Positions 9,062 to 18,072 of a DNA stretch of 64,000 bases are shown piece after piece. The notes under the pieces are model-generated. The model was not told where the DNA came from. It ran no database searches and saw only the letters and a list, made by a program, of their open reading frames with translations. The position numbers and the translations under genes are program-made. The stretch's first letter is position 1. Each line of letters opens with the position of its first letter. Source of the stretch: Streptococcus sp. S784/96/1 (lineage in GTDB: Bacteria; Bacillota; Bacilli; Lactobacillales; Streptococcaceae); assembly GCF_902729355.1 (NCBI RefSeq), contig NZ_CACVCC010000011.1:1-64000 (forward strand), given 5' to 3'.

Positions 9062-9923
9062 CACGCACACCCTCACGGTCAATTTCTAAGATAAAGCATT
9101 CACCATCAAATTGGAGTGCTTCAATAGCTAACTTGATTTCATCGGATTTATCGTGTGCTGTTAAGACCATAATTGTAGGCCCTGCACCTGATAAATAGGT
9201 CGCATAGGCTCCCATTTCTTTAGCTAAAGTCTTAATCGGAAGAAATTCCTTGACCAAAGATTGGCGATAGACTTCATGGAAACGATCGCCCTCAATAGCC
9301 TCTCCTGCCACTTCTAGATTTCCTGATAAAAGCCCTGCAACAGCCACATTTGCAATGGAGGAGGCTGCGACAGCTTCTTTATAAGAAAGCTCTTGTGGTA
9401 ATACCCCACGAGAATCAGAAGTTTTCAACTCATAACTAGGAATAAAAGCAATAAAACTACAAGCTGGGAACTCAGCAACAATCTGATTAACGTTTTGATT
9501 CACATAAGAAGCAATGACCAAATTTCCAAAAATAGCTGGTGCAACATTATCAGGATGCCCCTCGGTCTCAGTCGCTATAGCCAATTTTTCATCAGCAGTC
9601 ATCTCAAGATGACCAAGCTGATTGGCTAACTCAATACCTGCTACAATAACTGATGATGATGACCCCAAACCACGCGCCAGTGGGATATCTGATGTCATCT
9701 CAATCATGTGCGGCTGCAAATTAGGATTAATTTGAAGTGCCGTAGCAATTAATAAGTTACTCTCATCACTAGGAATATCTCCCAAATCATGCTTGATGAA
9801 CCACTTATCAGCTGGCTCCTTAATCTCAATCGTTAAATATTTTGAAAGTGCGACCCCAACCGAATCAAAACCAGGTCCGATATTGGCTGAAGTTGCAGGT
9901 ACTGTAATTCTCATCTTACTCAC
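9054..9923 (-). CDS. thrB: Homoserine kinase
   Basis: The 289-residue GHMP kinase phosphorylates homoserine for threonine synthesis. The N-terminus [20 protein letters not shown] holds the substrate motif, the glycine-rich ATP motif is [16 protein letters not shown] (about residues 85-100), and the third motif is [12 protein letters not shown]. It overlaps the end of hom by 8 bases. hom-thrB coupling is standard in streptococci. The next gene, rarD, overlaps its stop codon. Confidence 0.95.
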   Translation of the reverse strand: MSKMRITVPATSANIGPGFDSVGVALSKYLTIEIKEPADKWFIKHDLGDIPSDESNLLIATALQINPNLQPHMIEMTSDIPLARGLGSSSSVIVAGIELANQLGHLEMTADEKLAIATETEGHPDNVAPAIFGNLVIASYVNQNVNQIVAEFPACSFIAFIPSYELKTSDSRGVLPQELSYKEAVAASSIANVAVAGLLSGNLEVAGEAIEGDRFHEVYRQSLVKEFLPIKTLAKEMGAYATYLSGAGPTIMVLTAHDKSDEIKLAIEALQFDGECFILEIDREGVRVE

Positions 9924-11202
9924 CCAACACCTTGAAAGTATTCAAGACCTTGAACTCTGCTACTTCTGATAATTTAGCGGTCACATTTGCCAAGGCAGTT
10001 TTGCTCATTTCGTGTGTAATGATAACAACACTAGCTCGCTCTCCTTGAGCCTTTTGTTGTAGCACTTGCTCAAATGAAATATCTTCTGAGCTGAAAATTT
10101 CAGCTAGTTGCAAAAGTTGTCCTTTCTTATCTGGTGTCTCAATTGAAAAGTAATAACGACTCTTCACATCTGATAAATCAGATAATTTTATTTCACGACT
10201 AAATTCATTAAAAGGTTTGCCAATGGTTTTATCATTTAAATGACGAGCAATACGAACAATATCTGCCACAACACTTGTTGCTGTTGGTTTTTGTCCAGCA
10301 CCAGGTCCGTAATACATGGATTGACCGATACCTATTGACTCAACAAAAACAGCATTCATCACACCATTAACACTTGCCAATGGGTGTGTCTTGGGCACAA
10401 AGCTTGGTGACACCTCTGCAAAGAGCCCTGATGGGGTTTCCTCGATTGCTCCCACTAGCTTAATCACATAACCGAGCTGTTGCGCCACTGCAACATCAGC
10501 TGTGCTAATGGTTGAAATGCCTTTGTGGGTAACATCTTCCAATCCAATCGTCATGCCAAAACCAAACTGACTCAGAATAACAGCTTTATAAGCAGCGTCA
10601 ATACCTTCAACATCATTTGTCGGATCACTTTCAGCGTAACCTAATTTCTGAGCAGTCACCAAAGCATCCTCATAAGACCAACCTTCATCAACCATTTTGG
10701 TCAACATGAAGTTAGATGTCCCATTTAAAACCCCTAAGATACGAGTGACCCTATCAGAAGTCAAGGAATTAGCCATAGTGCGCAAAATTGGAATACCACC
10801 CGCAACAGCTGCTTCGTAGTAAAAAGCTACACCCTTATCCTGTGCCAAAGAAATCAATTCCTTACCGTGACTAGCAATCAAGTCTTTATTGGCAGACACC
10901 ACATGTTTACCAGCCTTCAAAGCCTTAGTGATAAAGGTTTTAGCTGGTTCAATACGCCCCATCAGTTCAATCACAATATCAATCTCACTATCAGAGATAA
11001 TATCGTCAATGTCCGTCACAAAATGATAATCATTTCCTGCTGCCAAAAGACGCGTTTTCTCTTCTTCATCCTTCACCAATACCTTAGAAATTTCAATCTG
11101 ATCTTTCGCTGCTGCTGTGATTTTATCACCATTTTCTTCTAATAAAAACGGAATACCGCTTGCTACAGTACCAAATCCAAGCAAACCTAGTTTAATTGTC
11201 AT
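9916..11202 (-). CDS. hom: Homoserine dehydrogenase
   Basis: The start is set at the ATG at 11202 ([16 protein letters not shown]), where AAGGAG lies 6 bases upstream; a longer frame begins 36 bases earlier. The 428-residue enzyme reduces aspartate semialdehyde to homoserine. It has an N-terminal NAD(P)-binding fold ([11 protein letters not shown]), a catalytic domain with [36 protein letters not shown] and [12 protein letters not shown], and a C-terminal ACT domain from about residue 345 ([21 protein letters not shown]) that usually senses threonine. It is the first gene of hom-thrB-rarD. No T-box or leader peptide is seen upstream. Confidence 0.95.
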   Translation of the reverse strand: MTIKLGLLGFGTVASGIPFLLEENGDKITAAAKDQIEISKVLVKDEEEKTRLLAAGNDYHFVTDIDDIISDSEIDIVIELMGRIEPAKTFITKALKAGKHVVSANKDLIASHGKELISLAQDKGVAFYYEAAVAGGIPILRTMANSLTSDRVTRILGVLNGTSNFMLTKMVDEGWSYEDALVTAQKLGYAESDPTNDVEGIDAAYKAVILSQFGFGMTIGLEDVTHKGISTISTADVAVAQQLGYVIKLVGAIEETPSGLFAEVSPSFVPKTHPLASVNGVMNAVFVESIGIGQSMYYGPGAGQKPTATSVVADIVRIARHLNDKTIGKPFNEFSREIKLSDLSDVKSRYYFSIETPDKKGQLLQLAEIFSSEDISFEQVLQQKAQGERASVVIITHEMSKTALANVTAKLSEVAEFKVLNTFKVLGE

Positions 11203-11575
11203 ATCATTCTCCTTACTTTCTAAAACATAACATGCCAAATGTTAATTCATTATACCAAAAAATGGGAGATTAACGCAAAAACAAATATTTTCAAACTAAA
11301 ATATAAAAGTCCTACAGGTATGCTGAAGTTTGTAATCGGTACACTAAACTTAATCTCTACAAACGTAAACGTTTCCAATAACTAAAATAGTATGTTATTA
11401 TCGATAAAGTCTAGTTCTTATTTTATATCGTTTTTGCATATTAAGAAGAAGTTCCAAAATATTCCAGCTATTTTAACACTAGTCAGTTAGGAGAGTCTCA
11501 AATAGCTTTTCAATTCCATTTGCATCCTATTCACTTTTTCGTTATAATGAAGAAAAATTAACAAAGGAGCCCAAC
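11203..11575. other. Divergent intergenic region of hom and the deacetylase gene
   Basis: This 370-base AT-rich stretch holds no gene. At its right end is the deacetylase promoter (11520-11548). On the minus strand, sequence around 11361-11376 (GGAAACGTTTACGTTTG) comes close to a catabolite-repression (cre) site but differs at the last conserved position, so I treat it as unproven. I see no T-box for hom. Confidence 0.5.
11520..11548 (+). promoter_or_regulatory. Promoter of the polysaccharide deacetylase gene
   Basis: TTGCAT, 17 bases, then TATAAT make a sigma-A promoter, followed by an AAAGGAG ribosome site 7 bases before the ATG at 11576. Confidence 0.75.
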
Positions 11576-12493
11576 ATGTCAAGACCTTCTCGCCATTCTA
11601 GACGCCGTCGTTCACCATTCCTAGGCGTATTACTTTCTCTCATAATCCTGCTTAGCTGCTTTGCTCTTTTCTTCTTTTGGAAAATGGCTGACGCTAAAAA
11701 TAGTAATCAGAAAACAACTCAAGCCAGCTCTGTTATTTCCAAAGTCCAAGAAACAACCGATCAAGCCCAACAAACCGAAAGCACCTCTGAAACGGAAACC
11801 GTCACTTGGACGACACAAGAGCAACCCGTTACTATCCCAATCCTCATGTATCACGCTATCCACGTCATGGCTCCTGAGGAAGCTGCTAATGCTAACCTTA
11901 TCGTGGCACCAGATGTTTTTGAGAGCCATATCAAGCGCCTAAAAGATGAAGGGTATTATTTTTTAAGCCCTGAAGAAGCCTACCGGGCCCTTACTGAAAA
12001 TAGTCTCCCTGCTGAAAAAGTTGTCTGGCTTACCTTTGATGATAGCCTCTGGGACTTTTACGACCATGCTTATCCGATTCTTGCTAAGTACAGTGCCAAG
12101 GCAACTAATAATGTCATCACAGGTTCTGTTGACCATGAAGGTAATTTAACGGTTGATGAAATGCAAGAAATGAAGGCAAATGGTATTTCCTTGCAAGGAC
12201 ACACTGTCAATCATCCAGATTTAGAATATTCAACACCTGAAAATCAAACAGCTGAACTCAGCGATTCAAAAAACTATCTTGATCAAACCTTTTCACAAGA
12301 TACTATCGCTGTTGCCTATCCAGCAGGTCGCTACTCTCAAACAACTTTGGATATCGCCAAATCACTCAACTATAAACTTGGTATGACGACAAATGAAGGT
12401 GTAGCTAGCGCAGCAAACGGATTACTCACCCTTAACCGTATCCGTATGTTCCCAACAACAACTGCTGATGAATTGATGACTCGAATCCAATAA
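11576..12493 (+). CDS. Membrane-anchored polysaccharide deacetylase
   Basis: This 305-residue protein starts with a basic stretch and one membrane segment (about residues 17-37, FLGVLLSLIILLSCFALFFFW), then a Ser/Thr/Gln-rich linker (about 43-80), then a NodB-type carbohydrate esterase 4 domain on the outside of the cell. Motif 1 is VVWLTFDDSLWDFYD (TFDD), motif 2 is QGHTVNHPDLEYS (HTVNH), and a later motif is AVAYPAGRYSQTT. These give the metal triad Asp-His-His. Relatives deacetylate peptidoglycan N-acetylglucosamine (PgdA) or other surface glycans. It is much shorter than pneumococcal PgdA, so the substrate is open. It is transcribed alone from its own promoter to the strong terminator behind it. 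Confidence 0.85.
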   Translation: MSRPSRHSRRRRSPFLGVLLSLIILLSCFALFFFWKMADAKNSNQKTTQASSVISKVQETTDQAQQTESTSETETVTWTTQEQPVTIPILMYHAIHVMAPEEAANANLIVAPDVFESHIKRLKDEGYYFLSPEEAYRALTENSLPAEKVVWLTFDDSLWDFYDHAYPILAKYSAKATNNVITGSVDHEGNLTVDEMQEMKANGISLQGHTVNHPDLEYSTPENQTAELSDSKNYLDQTFSQDTIAVAYPAGRYSQTTLDIAKSLNYKLGMTTNEGVASAANGLLTLNRIRMFPTTTADELMTRIQ

Positions 12494-12497
12494 CAAG

Positions 12498-12536
12498 AAA
12501 ACACTCCATTCAACATTGAATGGAGTGTTTTTATCA
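12498..12536 (+). terminator. Strong terminator of the deacetylase gene
   Basis: A perfect 16-base-pair stem (12498-12513 with 12516-12531, arms AAAACACTCC.. and ..GGAGTGTTTT) with a two-base apical gap, ending in T residues 5 bases after the stop codon. Confidence 0.9.
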
Positions 12537-12633
12537 TAACAGTTAAAATCAGGAGACTAACTCATTTGAGTAATATGGAATAATTTGATTCGCATTTTTA
12601 TCATCCTATTCTTGATTCAAATTACAGTACCAA

Positions 12634-13992
12634 TTATCTCATCGTCACAAATTCTTCTGCACCTGTTGGGTGAATGGCTACAGTATTATCAAAATCTTCT
12701 TTTGTTGCGCCCATCTTGATAGCAACTGAGAAGCCTTGAACCATTTCATCAACACCGTATCCGATACCATGAAGCCCAATAATTTTTTCATCTTCCCCAA
12801 GGCAAACAAGCTTCATCTTGCTTGGTTGACGGTGTGTTCCAAGAGCTGTGTACATTGGTGTGAATGTTGAGCGATAAACTTTAATATTTTCAGCACCAAA
12901 TTCAGCGACGGCTGCTTCTTCTGATAAACCGATTGAACCGATGGCAGGGTGACTAAAAATAACGGTTGCCACATCCTTGTAATCCATCTTGGCATTCGTT
13001 TTAGCATTGAAAAGACGTTCTGACAATTGACGACCTGCTTTAACAGCTACAGGCGTTAATTCTAATTTACCAGTCACATCACCAAGCGCATAGATTCCTG
13101 ATACATTTGTATTTTCAAATTCATCAGCAGCGATAAATCCCTTATCATTAAGTGCAACTCCAGTTTTTTCTAGCCCAAAACCAGTCACATTTGGACGACG
13201 ACCAATGGCCCAGATAAGCGTATCAACTGTGTACCTCTGCCCATTTTCCAAAACCAAAGTCAGCGACTCATCAGCGTTCTTAATCACTTCCTTAGGAATC
13301 GAATGCGTATGCAAAGTAGGACCATTCTCTGTCATATAATCAGTCAGTGTTCCAATGATTTCTTGGTCAAAATTGCGGAGCGGACGGTCCTGACGGACAA
13401 AAAGATGCGTCTCCGAACCCAGAGCATGGAGAACACCCGCTACTTCTACCGCAATATAGCCTGCGCCTACAACAGCTGTACGATTAGGAACAGCATCTAG
13501 CTCAAAGAATCCATCAGAGGTGATACCATACTCAGCACCTGGAATTTCTGGATAGAGGGCATGACCACCTGTCGCAATCAAAATATGAGGAGCTGTATAA
13601 CGTTGCCCAGCCACTTCTACGGTATGAGCATCTACAAAAGTTGCGTATTCATAAACACGCTCCACACCATTTTTGTCAAATCCACGCTCGTAAGACCCGT
13701 GAATACGGTCAATATAAGCCTGACGATTAGCCTTCAAAGTTGCAAAATTAAAGTTTTTCGTTTCAACTTCAAAACCATACTCTGCCGCATAATGATTGAG
13801 GGTTTCAGCAACCTGAGCACCGTACCACATCACTTTTTTAGGAACACAACCCACATTGACACAGGTTCCACCAACTTCTTTTCCTTCAAACAGGATGACC
13901 TTAGCACCATACATAGCTGCACGGTTAGCACTAGCAATTCCGCCTGAACCACCACCGATAACGATATAATCATATTGTTTTACTTCTGACAT
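12634..13992 (-). CDS. gor: Glutathione-disulfide reductase
   Basis: This 452-residue FAD and NADPH disulfide oxidoreductase keeps glutathione reduced. It has the FAD motif IGGGSGGIASANRAA, the redox pair in GGTCVNVGCVPKK (CxxxxC), the NAD(P)H motif VVGAGYIAVEVAGVL, the second FAD motif IYALGDVTG, and the C-terminal HPTGAEEFVTMR with the catalytic His-Glu pair. The start is the second of two adjacent ATG codons, giving better distance from AAGGAG. It is transcribed alone. Streptococci import or make glutathione, and in this window it fits with the surface methionine-sulfoxide repair operon at 57-62 kb as a second oxidant defence. Confidence 0.93.
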   Translation of the reverse strand: MSEVKQYDYIVIGGGSGGIASANRAAMYGAKVILFEGKEVGGTCVNVGCVPKKVMWYGAQVAETLNHYAAEYGFEVETKNFNFATLKANRQAYIDRIHGSYERGFDKNGVERVYEYATFVDAHTVEVAGQRYTAPHILIATGGHALYPEIPGAEYGITSDGFFELDAVPNRTAVVGAGYIAVEVAGVLHALGSETHLFVRQDRPLRNFDQEIIGTLTDYMTENGPTLHTHSIPKEVIKNADESLTLVLENGQRYTVDTLIWAIGRRPNVTGFGLEKTGVALNDKGFIAADEFENTNVSGIYALGDVTGKLELTPVAVKAGRQLSERLFNAKTNAKMDYKDVATVIFSHPAIGSIGLSEEAAVAEFGAENIKVYRSTFTPMYTALGTHRQPSKMKLVCLGEDEKIIGLHGIGYGVDEMVQGFSVAIKMGATKEDFDNTVAIHPTGAEEFVTMR

Positions 13993-14088
13993 CATTTCTC
14001 CTTTTCCAAACTAGACCGATTGGTACAATTTTCTTTATTTTAACATAAAAAAGGGTAGCAGACAAAAAACTGCTACGACATTTTTGAG

Positions 14089-14622
14089 TTAGATAATTTC
14101 AGGTAATTCTTCATCATCATCAAAATCTTCAACCTTATCTTCACCTGGAAATGGTTTTTGAAGATGACCCAAAATAAAACGAGAAATTGGCCCTGCAATG
14201 AGGAAATTGAGTGGGATAGCAGCCACAAAGTTTGTTAGCCATGCTTTTCCATAAGCACCCAAAGTAATCACAGACCAAGGTAATCCTTGACCGATAATAA
14301 GATTAAAAATCAAACCATAGAGCGACATAAAGGTCACCATAAACAGTGCCATTGTCCCTGAAATCGCAATAATTTTCACCCAACGTTTCTCGTGATGACC
14401 GATGTGGTGTAGAATCGCAAAAGCAATTTTCTTAGCAATCGGCCCTACCAAAATCACATCAAGCAGAAAAGCGACAGCAAATCCTGGCAAGTAGCCAGCA
14501 AAAACATGCCCCCAATGTACTGCTCCTGTATTTATGTAAAGGTTCCAAATTGACATTCCAAACACCATGATGCCACACATCATCACTGTAAACAACATCG
14601 CTTCTTTAACATTTCTAGGCAT
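14089..14622 (-). CDS. DUF2798 membrane protein
   Basis: I start at the ATG at 14622 (MPRNVKEAMLFTVMMCG), which has GGAG 6 bases upstream. The 177-residue protein has four hydrophobic segments: about residues 8-27, 42-62, 85-110 and 124-145. It has two similar halves, each with an N-xxxAxPLNFxxAGPISR-like or LPGFxVAFxLDxxLVGPIAKK stretch, which is the duplicated DUF2798 pattern. The C-terminal tail is very acidic (EDFDDDEELPEII). The function is unknown. It is a single gene with no operon partners in close range. Confidence 0.8.
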   Translation of the reverse strand: MPRNVKEAMLFTVMMCGIMVFGMSIWNLYINTGAVHWGHVFAGYLPGFAVAFLLDVILVGPIAKKIAFAILHHIGHHEKRWVKIIAISGTMALFMVTFMSLYGLIFNLIIGQGLPWSVITLGAYGKAWLTNFVAAIPLNFLIAGPISRFILGHLQKPFPGEDKVEDFDDDEELPEII

Positions 14623-14699
14623 TATAAACTCCATTTCTAAAACATTAGATTTTACTATACCATAAAAATTTTTTCTTCGTAAGCAATTTTTTCAAAAAA

Positions 14700-15161
14700 T
14701 TACAAGATAATTTCCATTTCTGTATGTAAGGGTTTCATGCCTTGCTTTTGGTAAAAGCGGAACGCCGAATCATTGCCATTCCAAACATTCAAAGTCAAAT
14801 GGTAACACCCAATTTCTTTAGCATAGGCCAAGGCAAACGCATAAAACTCCTGACCAATACCACTACCACGTACCTCTTGATCCACACATAAATCATCTAT
14901 GAAGAGAGATTTTACCGGCTCAAGAACTGCTCCTTTCGCCTCTCTTATCTCTAAAAAGAGATGTCCGATAACAGCTTTGCCATTATCATAAACATAAACA
15001 GGCTTGGTATCATCTGTTAAGTGTAACTCTAGTTCTGCATCGGTAAATTTACTACCCTCACCTTTAAAAATATCCGGTCTAGCTTCATGATGGACTCCTA
15101 AAATTTGTACCAATAATCTCTGAATGGCTGGAATATCTTCTAAAGTCGCGCGTCTAATCAT
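14700..15161 (-). CDS. GNAT-family N-acetyltransferase
   Basis: The 153 residues form one GNAT domain: MIRRATLEDIPAIQRLLVQIL (first strand and helix), SLFIDDLCVDQEVRGSGIGQEFYAFALAYA with the acetyl-CoA motif RGSGIG near residue 100, YHLTLNVWNGNDSAFRFYQKQGM (strand-5 N and YxxxGF-like element) and a short last strand. The substrate is unknown; small streptococcal GNATs of this type are often compared to spermidine or ribosomal acetyltransferases. It is divergent from plsY. Confidence 0.85.
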   Translation of the reverse strand: MIRRATLEDIPAIQRLLVQILGVHHEARPDIFKGEGSKFTDAELELHLTDDTKPVYVYDNGKAVIGHLFLEIREAKGAVLEPVKSLFIDDLCVDQEVRGSGIGQEFYAFALAYAKEIGCYHLTLNVWNGNDSAFRFYQKQGMKPLHTEMEIIL

Positions 15162-15261
15162 TTGATAGTTCCTAAAGCACTAAAAAAGAGAAGTCTTCCT
15201 CTTCGTTTAGCTGAGCTCCCTTTCTAATTTTTGTCCATTATATCATAAATCTTCTCCTTTA

Positions 15262-15276
15262 TGCTATAATGTAACT
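15262..15276 (+). promoter_or_regulatory. Extended -10 promoter placing the plsY start at the ATG
   Basis: TGCTATAAT (TGn-TATAAT) ends at 15270, only 6 bases before the plsY ATG at 15277. The normal start point would fall on the ATG itself, and there is no ribosome-binding site between them. Confidence 0.6.
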
Positions 15277-15912
15277 ATGAAAACATTACTTTTTATTCTA
15301 ATCGCCTATCTGCTTGGTTCAATCCCGACTGGTCTTTGGATTGGGAAGCAATTTTTTAAGATTAATCTCCGCGAACATGGTTCAGGAAATATGGGAACAA
15401 CCAATACCTTCCGTGTACTTGGAGTTAAAGCTGGGTTAGTCGTTCTTGCTGTTGACGTCCTCAAAGGGACGCTAGCGACCTTACTACCTATCTGGCTTGG
15501 CATCACACTATCACCTCTTATGATTGGATTTTTTGCCATTCTAGGACATACCTTTCCCATTTTTGCTCAATTTCGTGGTGGAAAAGCTGTCGCTACCAGC
15601 GCAGGCGTTCTCTTAGGCTTTGCACCGAGTTTTCTTCTCTATCTAGCCATTATTTTTGTAGCCAGCCTATACCTCTTTAGCATGATTTCTCTTTCGAGTG
15701 TCATTGCAGCAACTGCTGCTATTCTAGGAATCGTTATCTTCCCTGCCATTGATTTCATCCTAACAACCTACGACCCACTTTTTAGCCTTTTCATTCTTCT
15801 AATCGCAGCCGTCATCATGGTTCGACATAAAGAAAATATCTCTCGAATAAAAGCGAAAAACGAAAACCTCGTCCCATGGGGACTAAACCTTACCAAGCAA
15901 CAAAAAAAATGA
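15277..15912 (+). CDS. plsY: Glycerol-3-phosphate acyltransferase PlsY
   Basis: The 211-residue membrane enzyme transfers an acyl group from acyl-phosphate to glycerol 3-phosphate, the first step of phospholipid synthesis in Gram-positive bacteria. Three conserved blocks are present: [11 protein letters not shown] (residues 15-25), [19 protein letters not shown] (about 31-49) and [21 protein letters not shown] (about 91-111). About five hydrophobic segments alternate with these blocks. The window also encodes PlsC (40615-41355), the next acylation step. There is no Shine-Dalgarno sequence, and the promoter suggests a leaderless message. Confidence 0.95.
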   Translation: MKTLLFILIAYLLGSIPTGLWIGKQFFKINLREHGSGNMGTTNTFRVLGVKAGLVVLAVDVLKGTLATLLPIWLGITLSPLMIGFFAILGHTFPIFAQFRGGKAVATSAGVLLGFAPSFLLYLAIIFVASLYLFSMISLSSVIAATAAILGIVIFPAIDFILTTYDPLFSLFILLIAAVIMVRHKENISRIKAKNENLVPWGLNLTKQQKK

Positions 15913-15915
15913 GAA

Positions 15916-15969
15916 TGGGACAAAAATCATTAAATCGTCAAAAAAGACGATTTCGATTTTATCGTCCCA
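15916..15969. repeat. GGGAC-type hairpin element / terminator behind plsY
   Basis: TGGGAC (15916-15921) pairs with GTCCCA (15964-15969), and AAATCGTC pairs with GACGATTT inside it. It begins 3 bases after the plsY stop and probably ends its transcript. Elements starting with TGGGACAAAAATC occur often between streptococcal genes. Confidence 0.65.
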
Positions 15970-16013
15970 CCTCCGCATAGTTGATTAGGATGGCCGCTAA
16001 CGATTGCGTGGTA

Positions 16014-16068
16014 CTCAAATAGTCCGGTTGACTATTTGAGGTGGACACTTGAAAATAAAGAAGTGTCC
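16014..16068. repeat. Two further hairpins before the IS1182 remnant
   Basis: CTCAAATAGTC (16014-16024) pairs perfectly with 16030-16040, and GGACACTT (16043-16050) pairs with 16061-16068. They lie between plsY and the transposase remnant and look like debris of a mobile element or palindromic repeat. A similar CTCAAATAT palindrome occurs near 42650. Confidence 0.55.
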
Positions 16069-16070
16069 AG

Positions 16071-16633
16071 TTGCAGACCTCCAATCAACCACTGCGTCAA
16101 TCTGTTATTACTATCAAAAAGAGAAAGAACCTCCTTCGTTTGGATGAAAGCAATGTGAACCATTTGATTAAGTATGCCATGTTTGATAAAGAGCAGAAGA
16201 AAGGGTATAAACCGTCAGCTAGGAACTTAACGAATTGGCACTATGATGACAAAGAGGATAGCTATACTCATCCTGACGGGTGGTGCTATCGTTTTCACCA
16301 TGTCAAACATCAGAAAACACAGACGGACTTTCAACAGGAAATCAAGGTTTACTACGCCGATGAACCTGAACTAGCCCTCAAAAGGGACTGTATATCAACG
16401 AACATTATCAACACTTAAAGGCTAAAGAATGCCAAGCACTTTTATCTCCCGAAGGTAGACAGATTTTCGCTCAATGCAAGATTGATGTGGAACCTGTCTT
16501 TGGGCAGATAAAGGCTTGTTTGGGTTACAAAAGATGTAACTTAAGAGGCAAATGTCAGGTGACAATTGACATGGGATTGGTACTTATGGCCAATAATCTC
16601 CTAAAATACAGTAAAAGAACAACTCAAAACTAA
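16071..16633 (+). pseudogene. IS1182-family transposase, C-terminal remnant
   Basis: Only the last third of an IS1182-type DDE transposase remains. The first piece (16071-16418) contains SNVNHLIKYAMFDKEQKKGYKP and NLTNWHYDDKEDSYTHPDG. After a frameshift near 16390 the correct sequence continues in another frame (GLYINEHYQHLKAKECQALL, then VEPVFGQIKACLGYKRCNLRG, with the last catalytic glutamate in VEPVFG) to the stop at 16631-16633. The 5' two thirds are absent, and no terminal repeat is visible on the left. It is inactive. It stops 140 bases before the CRISPR array. Confidence 0.85.
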
Positions 16634-16673
16634 AAAGCTAGAGTTCCGCTATTAGGAAGCTCTAGCTTTTTTT
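16633..16673 (+). terminator. Terminator after the IS1182 remnant
   Basis: AAAAGCTAGAG with TTCC pairs with GGAA and CTCTAGCTTTTTTT around GCTATTA. It may also stop transcripts leaving the trailer end of the CRISPR array on the other strand. Confidence 0.75.
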
Positions 16674-16775
16674 GTCGCTGAGAACTATTTTTGTCTCAGA
16701 CTTTTTTTATTTCTGTAATAATAACTTTGTAAGAAAGAAGGGACTATTTATGGAAAGGATTTTTCCAATGTTTAC

Positions 16776-17933
16776 GTTTCGGAACCATTCGAAACAACAC
16801 AGCTCTAAAACTTTACAATCCGAGCATAAGCTCGAAATTTCGTTTCGGAACCATTCGAAACAGCACAGCTCTAAAACAGCTAAGTGTTTACTGCTGGTTT
16901 GTCTTAGGTTTCGGAACCATTCGAAACAGCACAGCTCTAAAACGAACCGTCATCAATTGTGCATCGTTAGGATGTTTCGGAACCATTCGAAACAGCACAG
17001 CTCTAAAACATTGCCTTTTTATATACTGTAAATTCAAAGGTTTCGGAACCATTCGAAACAGCACAGCTCTAAAACGTTGTTGTGTTAGGATTGTAAAAAT
17101 GACAAGTTTCGGAACCATTCGAAACAGCACAGCTCTAAAACGGCAAGGAGCGCCTGTAAAATATCAATAATGTTTCGGAACCATTCGAAACAGCACAGCT
17201 CTAAAACGGTCAAGTTATTGTTCAAGGAATTCTTCAAGTTTCGGAACCATTCGAAACAGCACAGCTCTAAAACATTATTTACCTTTTTAGCCAAAATGAT
17301 TTTGGTTTCGGAACCATTCGAAACAGCACAGCTCTAAAACGGGTCAATCATTTTTACGGCGATTTCTTTTGTTTCGGAACCATTCGAAACAGCACAGCTC
17401 TAAAACCGACGATTAGTAAGCTAGGAGGTCAAACTTGTTTCGGAACCATTCGAAACAGCACAGCTCTAAAACCTGCATACCGGTGTTAATTTCAGTGGTT
17501 GGTTTCGGAACCATTCGAAACAGCACAGCTCTAAAACTTTCCGTGTTACCTAATAGAGTAACTCCCTGTTTCGGAACCATTCGAAACAGCACAGCTCTAA
17601 AACCTAAGATGAGTCAATTAAACAACTATTCCAGTTTCGGAACCATTCGAAACAGCACAGCTCTAAAACCGAATTGAAAATTTTTCCTTTTGATTTGAGG
17701 TTTCGGAACCATTCGAAACAGCACAGCTCTAAAACAATTCGTTGATTCACGGCTTGAAATTACTTGTTTCGGAACCATTCGAAACAGCACAGCTCTAAAA
17801 CACCAGCGAACCCTCCAATAGTTGAAACAATGTTTCGGAACCATTCGAAACAGCACAGCTCTAAAACACGGACTTGGAGCGACGGTTGAACTATTTGGTT
17901 TCGGAACCATTCGAAACAGCACAGCTCTAAAAC
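16776..17933 (-). CRISPR. Type II-A CRISPR array, 18 repeats and 17 spacers
   Basis: Eighteen 36-base repeats (+ strand starts GTTTCGGAACC and ends AGCTCTAAAAC) begin at 16776, 16842, 16908, 16974, 17040, 17106, 17172, 17238, 17305, 17371, 17437, 17502, 17568, 17634, 17700, 17766, 17832 and 17898. Spacers are 30 bases, except one of 31 (17274-17304) and one of 29 (17473-17501). The crRNA is read from the minus strand, where the repeat starts GTTTTAGAGCTGTG, in the same direction as the cas genes. The newest end is at 17933. The oldest repeat (16776-16811) has one A in place of G at its position 23. All other repeats look identical, so the array is recent and probably active. Spacer origins cannot be read from the window; none matches the rest of it by eye. 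Confidence 0.98.
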
Positions 17934-18053
17934 CTCGTAGACCATTTTTGTCTAGAAAATTTCGTAATCGCACCATTCGTCTCAGCTAGACTTCAGCTTC
18001 AAATAATTCCATTTTGTTACTTTTATTATACCTCAAAAAGCCTTTAAAATCAA
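17934..18053 (-). promoter_or_regulatory. CRISPR leader and array promoter
   Basis: On the minus strand the leader ends in CTACGAG directly against the first repeat, the leader-anchoring sequence known from S. pyogenes-type II-A loci and read during spacer insertion. Upstream are TTGATT (18048-18053), a 17-base gap and TATAAT (18025-18030), a strong sigma-A promoter placing the pre-crRNA start about 85 bases before the first repeat. The leader is separated from csn2 by the hicAB pair. Confidence 0.9.
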
Positions 18054-18072
18054 CGTTTTAAGCGGATATTAA

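Noticed and set aside
11361-11376. Possible catabolite-repression (cre) site in the hom/deacetylase intergenic region
   Set aside because: The last conserved position does not match and the distance to both genes is large; kept only as a remark.
11203-11400. T-box or threonine leader peptide in front of hom
   Set aside because: No T-box core sequence and no Thr-codon-rich short frame with a terminator were found.
16776-17933. Self-targeting spacers against genes in this window
   Set aside because: Reading the 17 spacers against the window by eye gave no full match outside the array. A whole-genome search was not possible.
16672-17976. Several overlapping open frames of 69-119 residues with repeated FRNHSKQHSSKT or FRAVLFRMVPK units
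   Set aside because: They are translations of the CRISPR repeats on either strand, without ribosome sites. The 36-base repeat is a multiple of three and keeps frames open.
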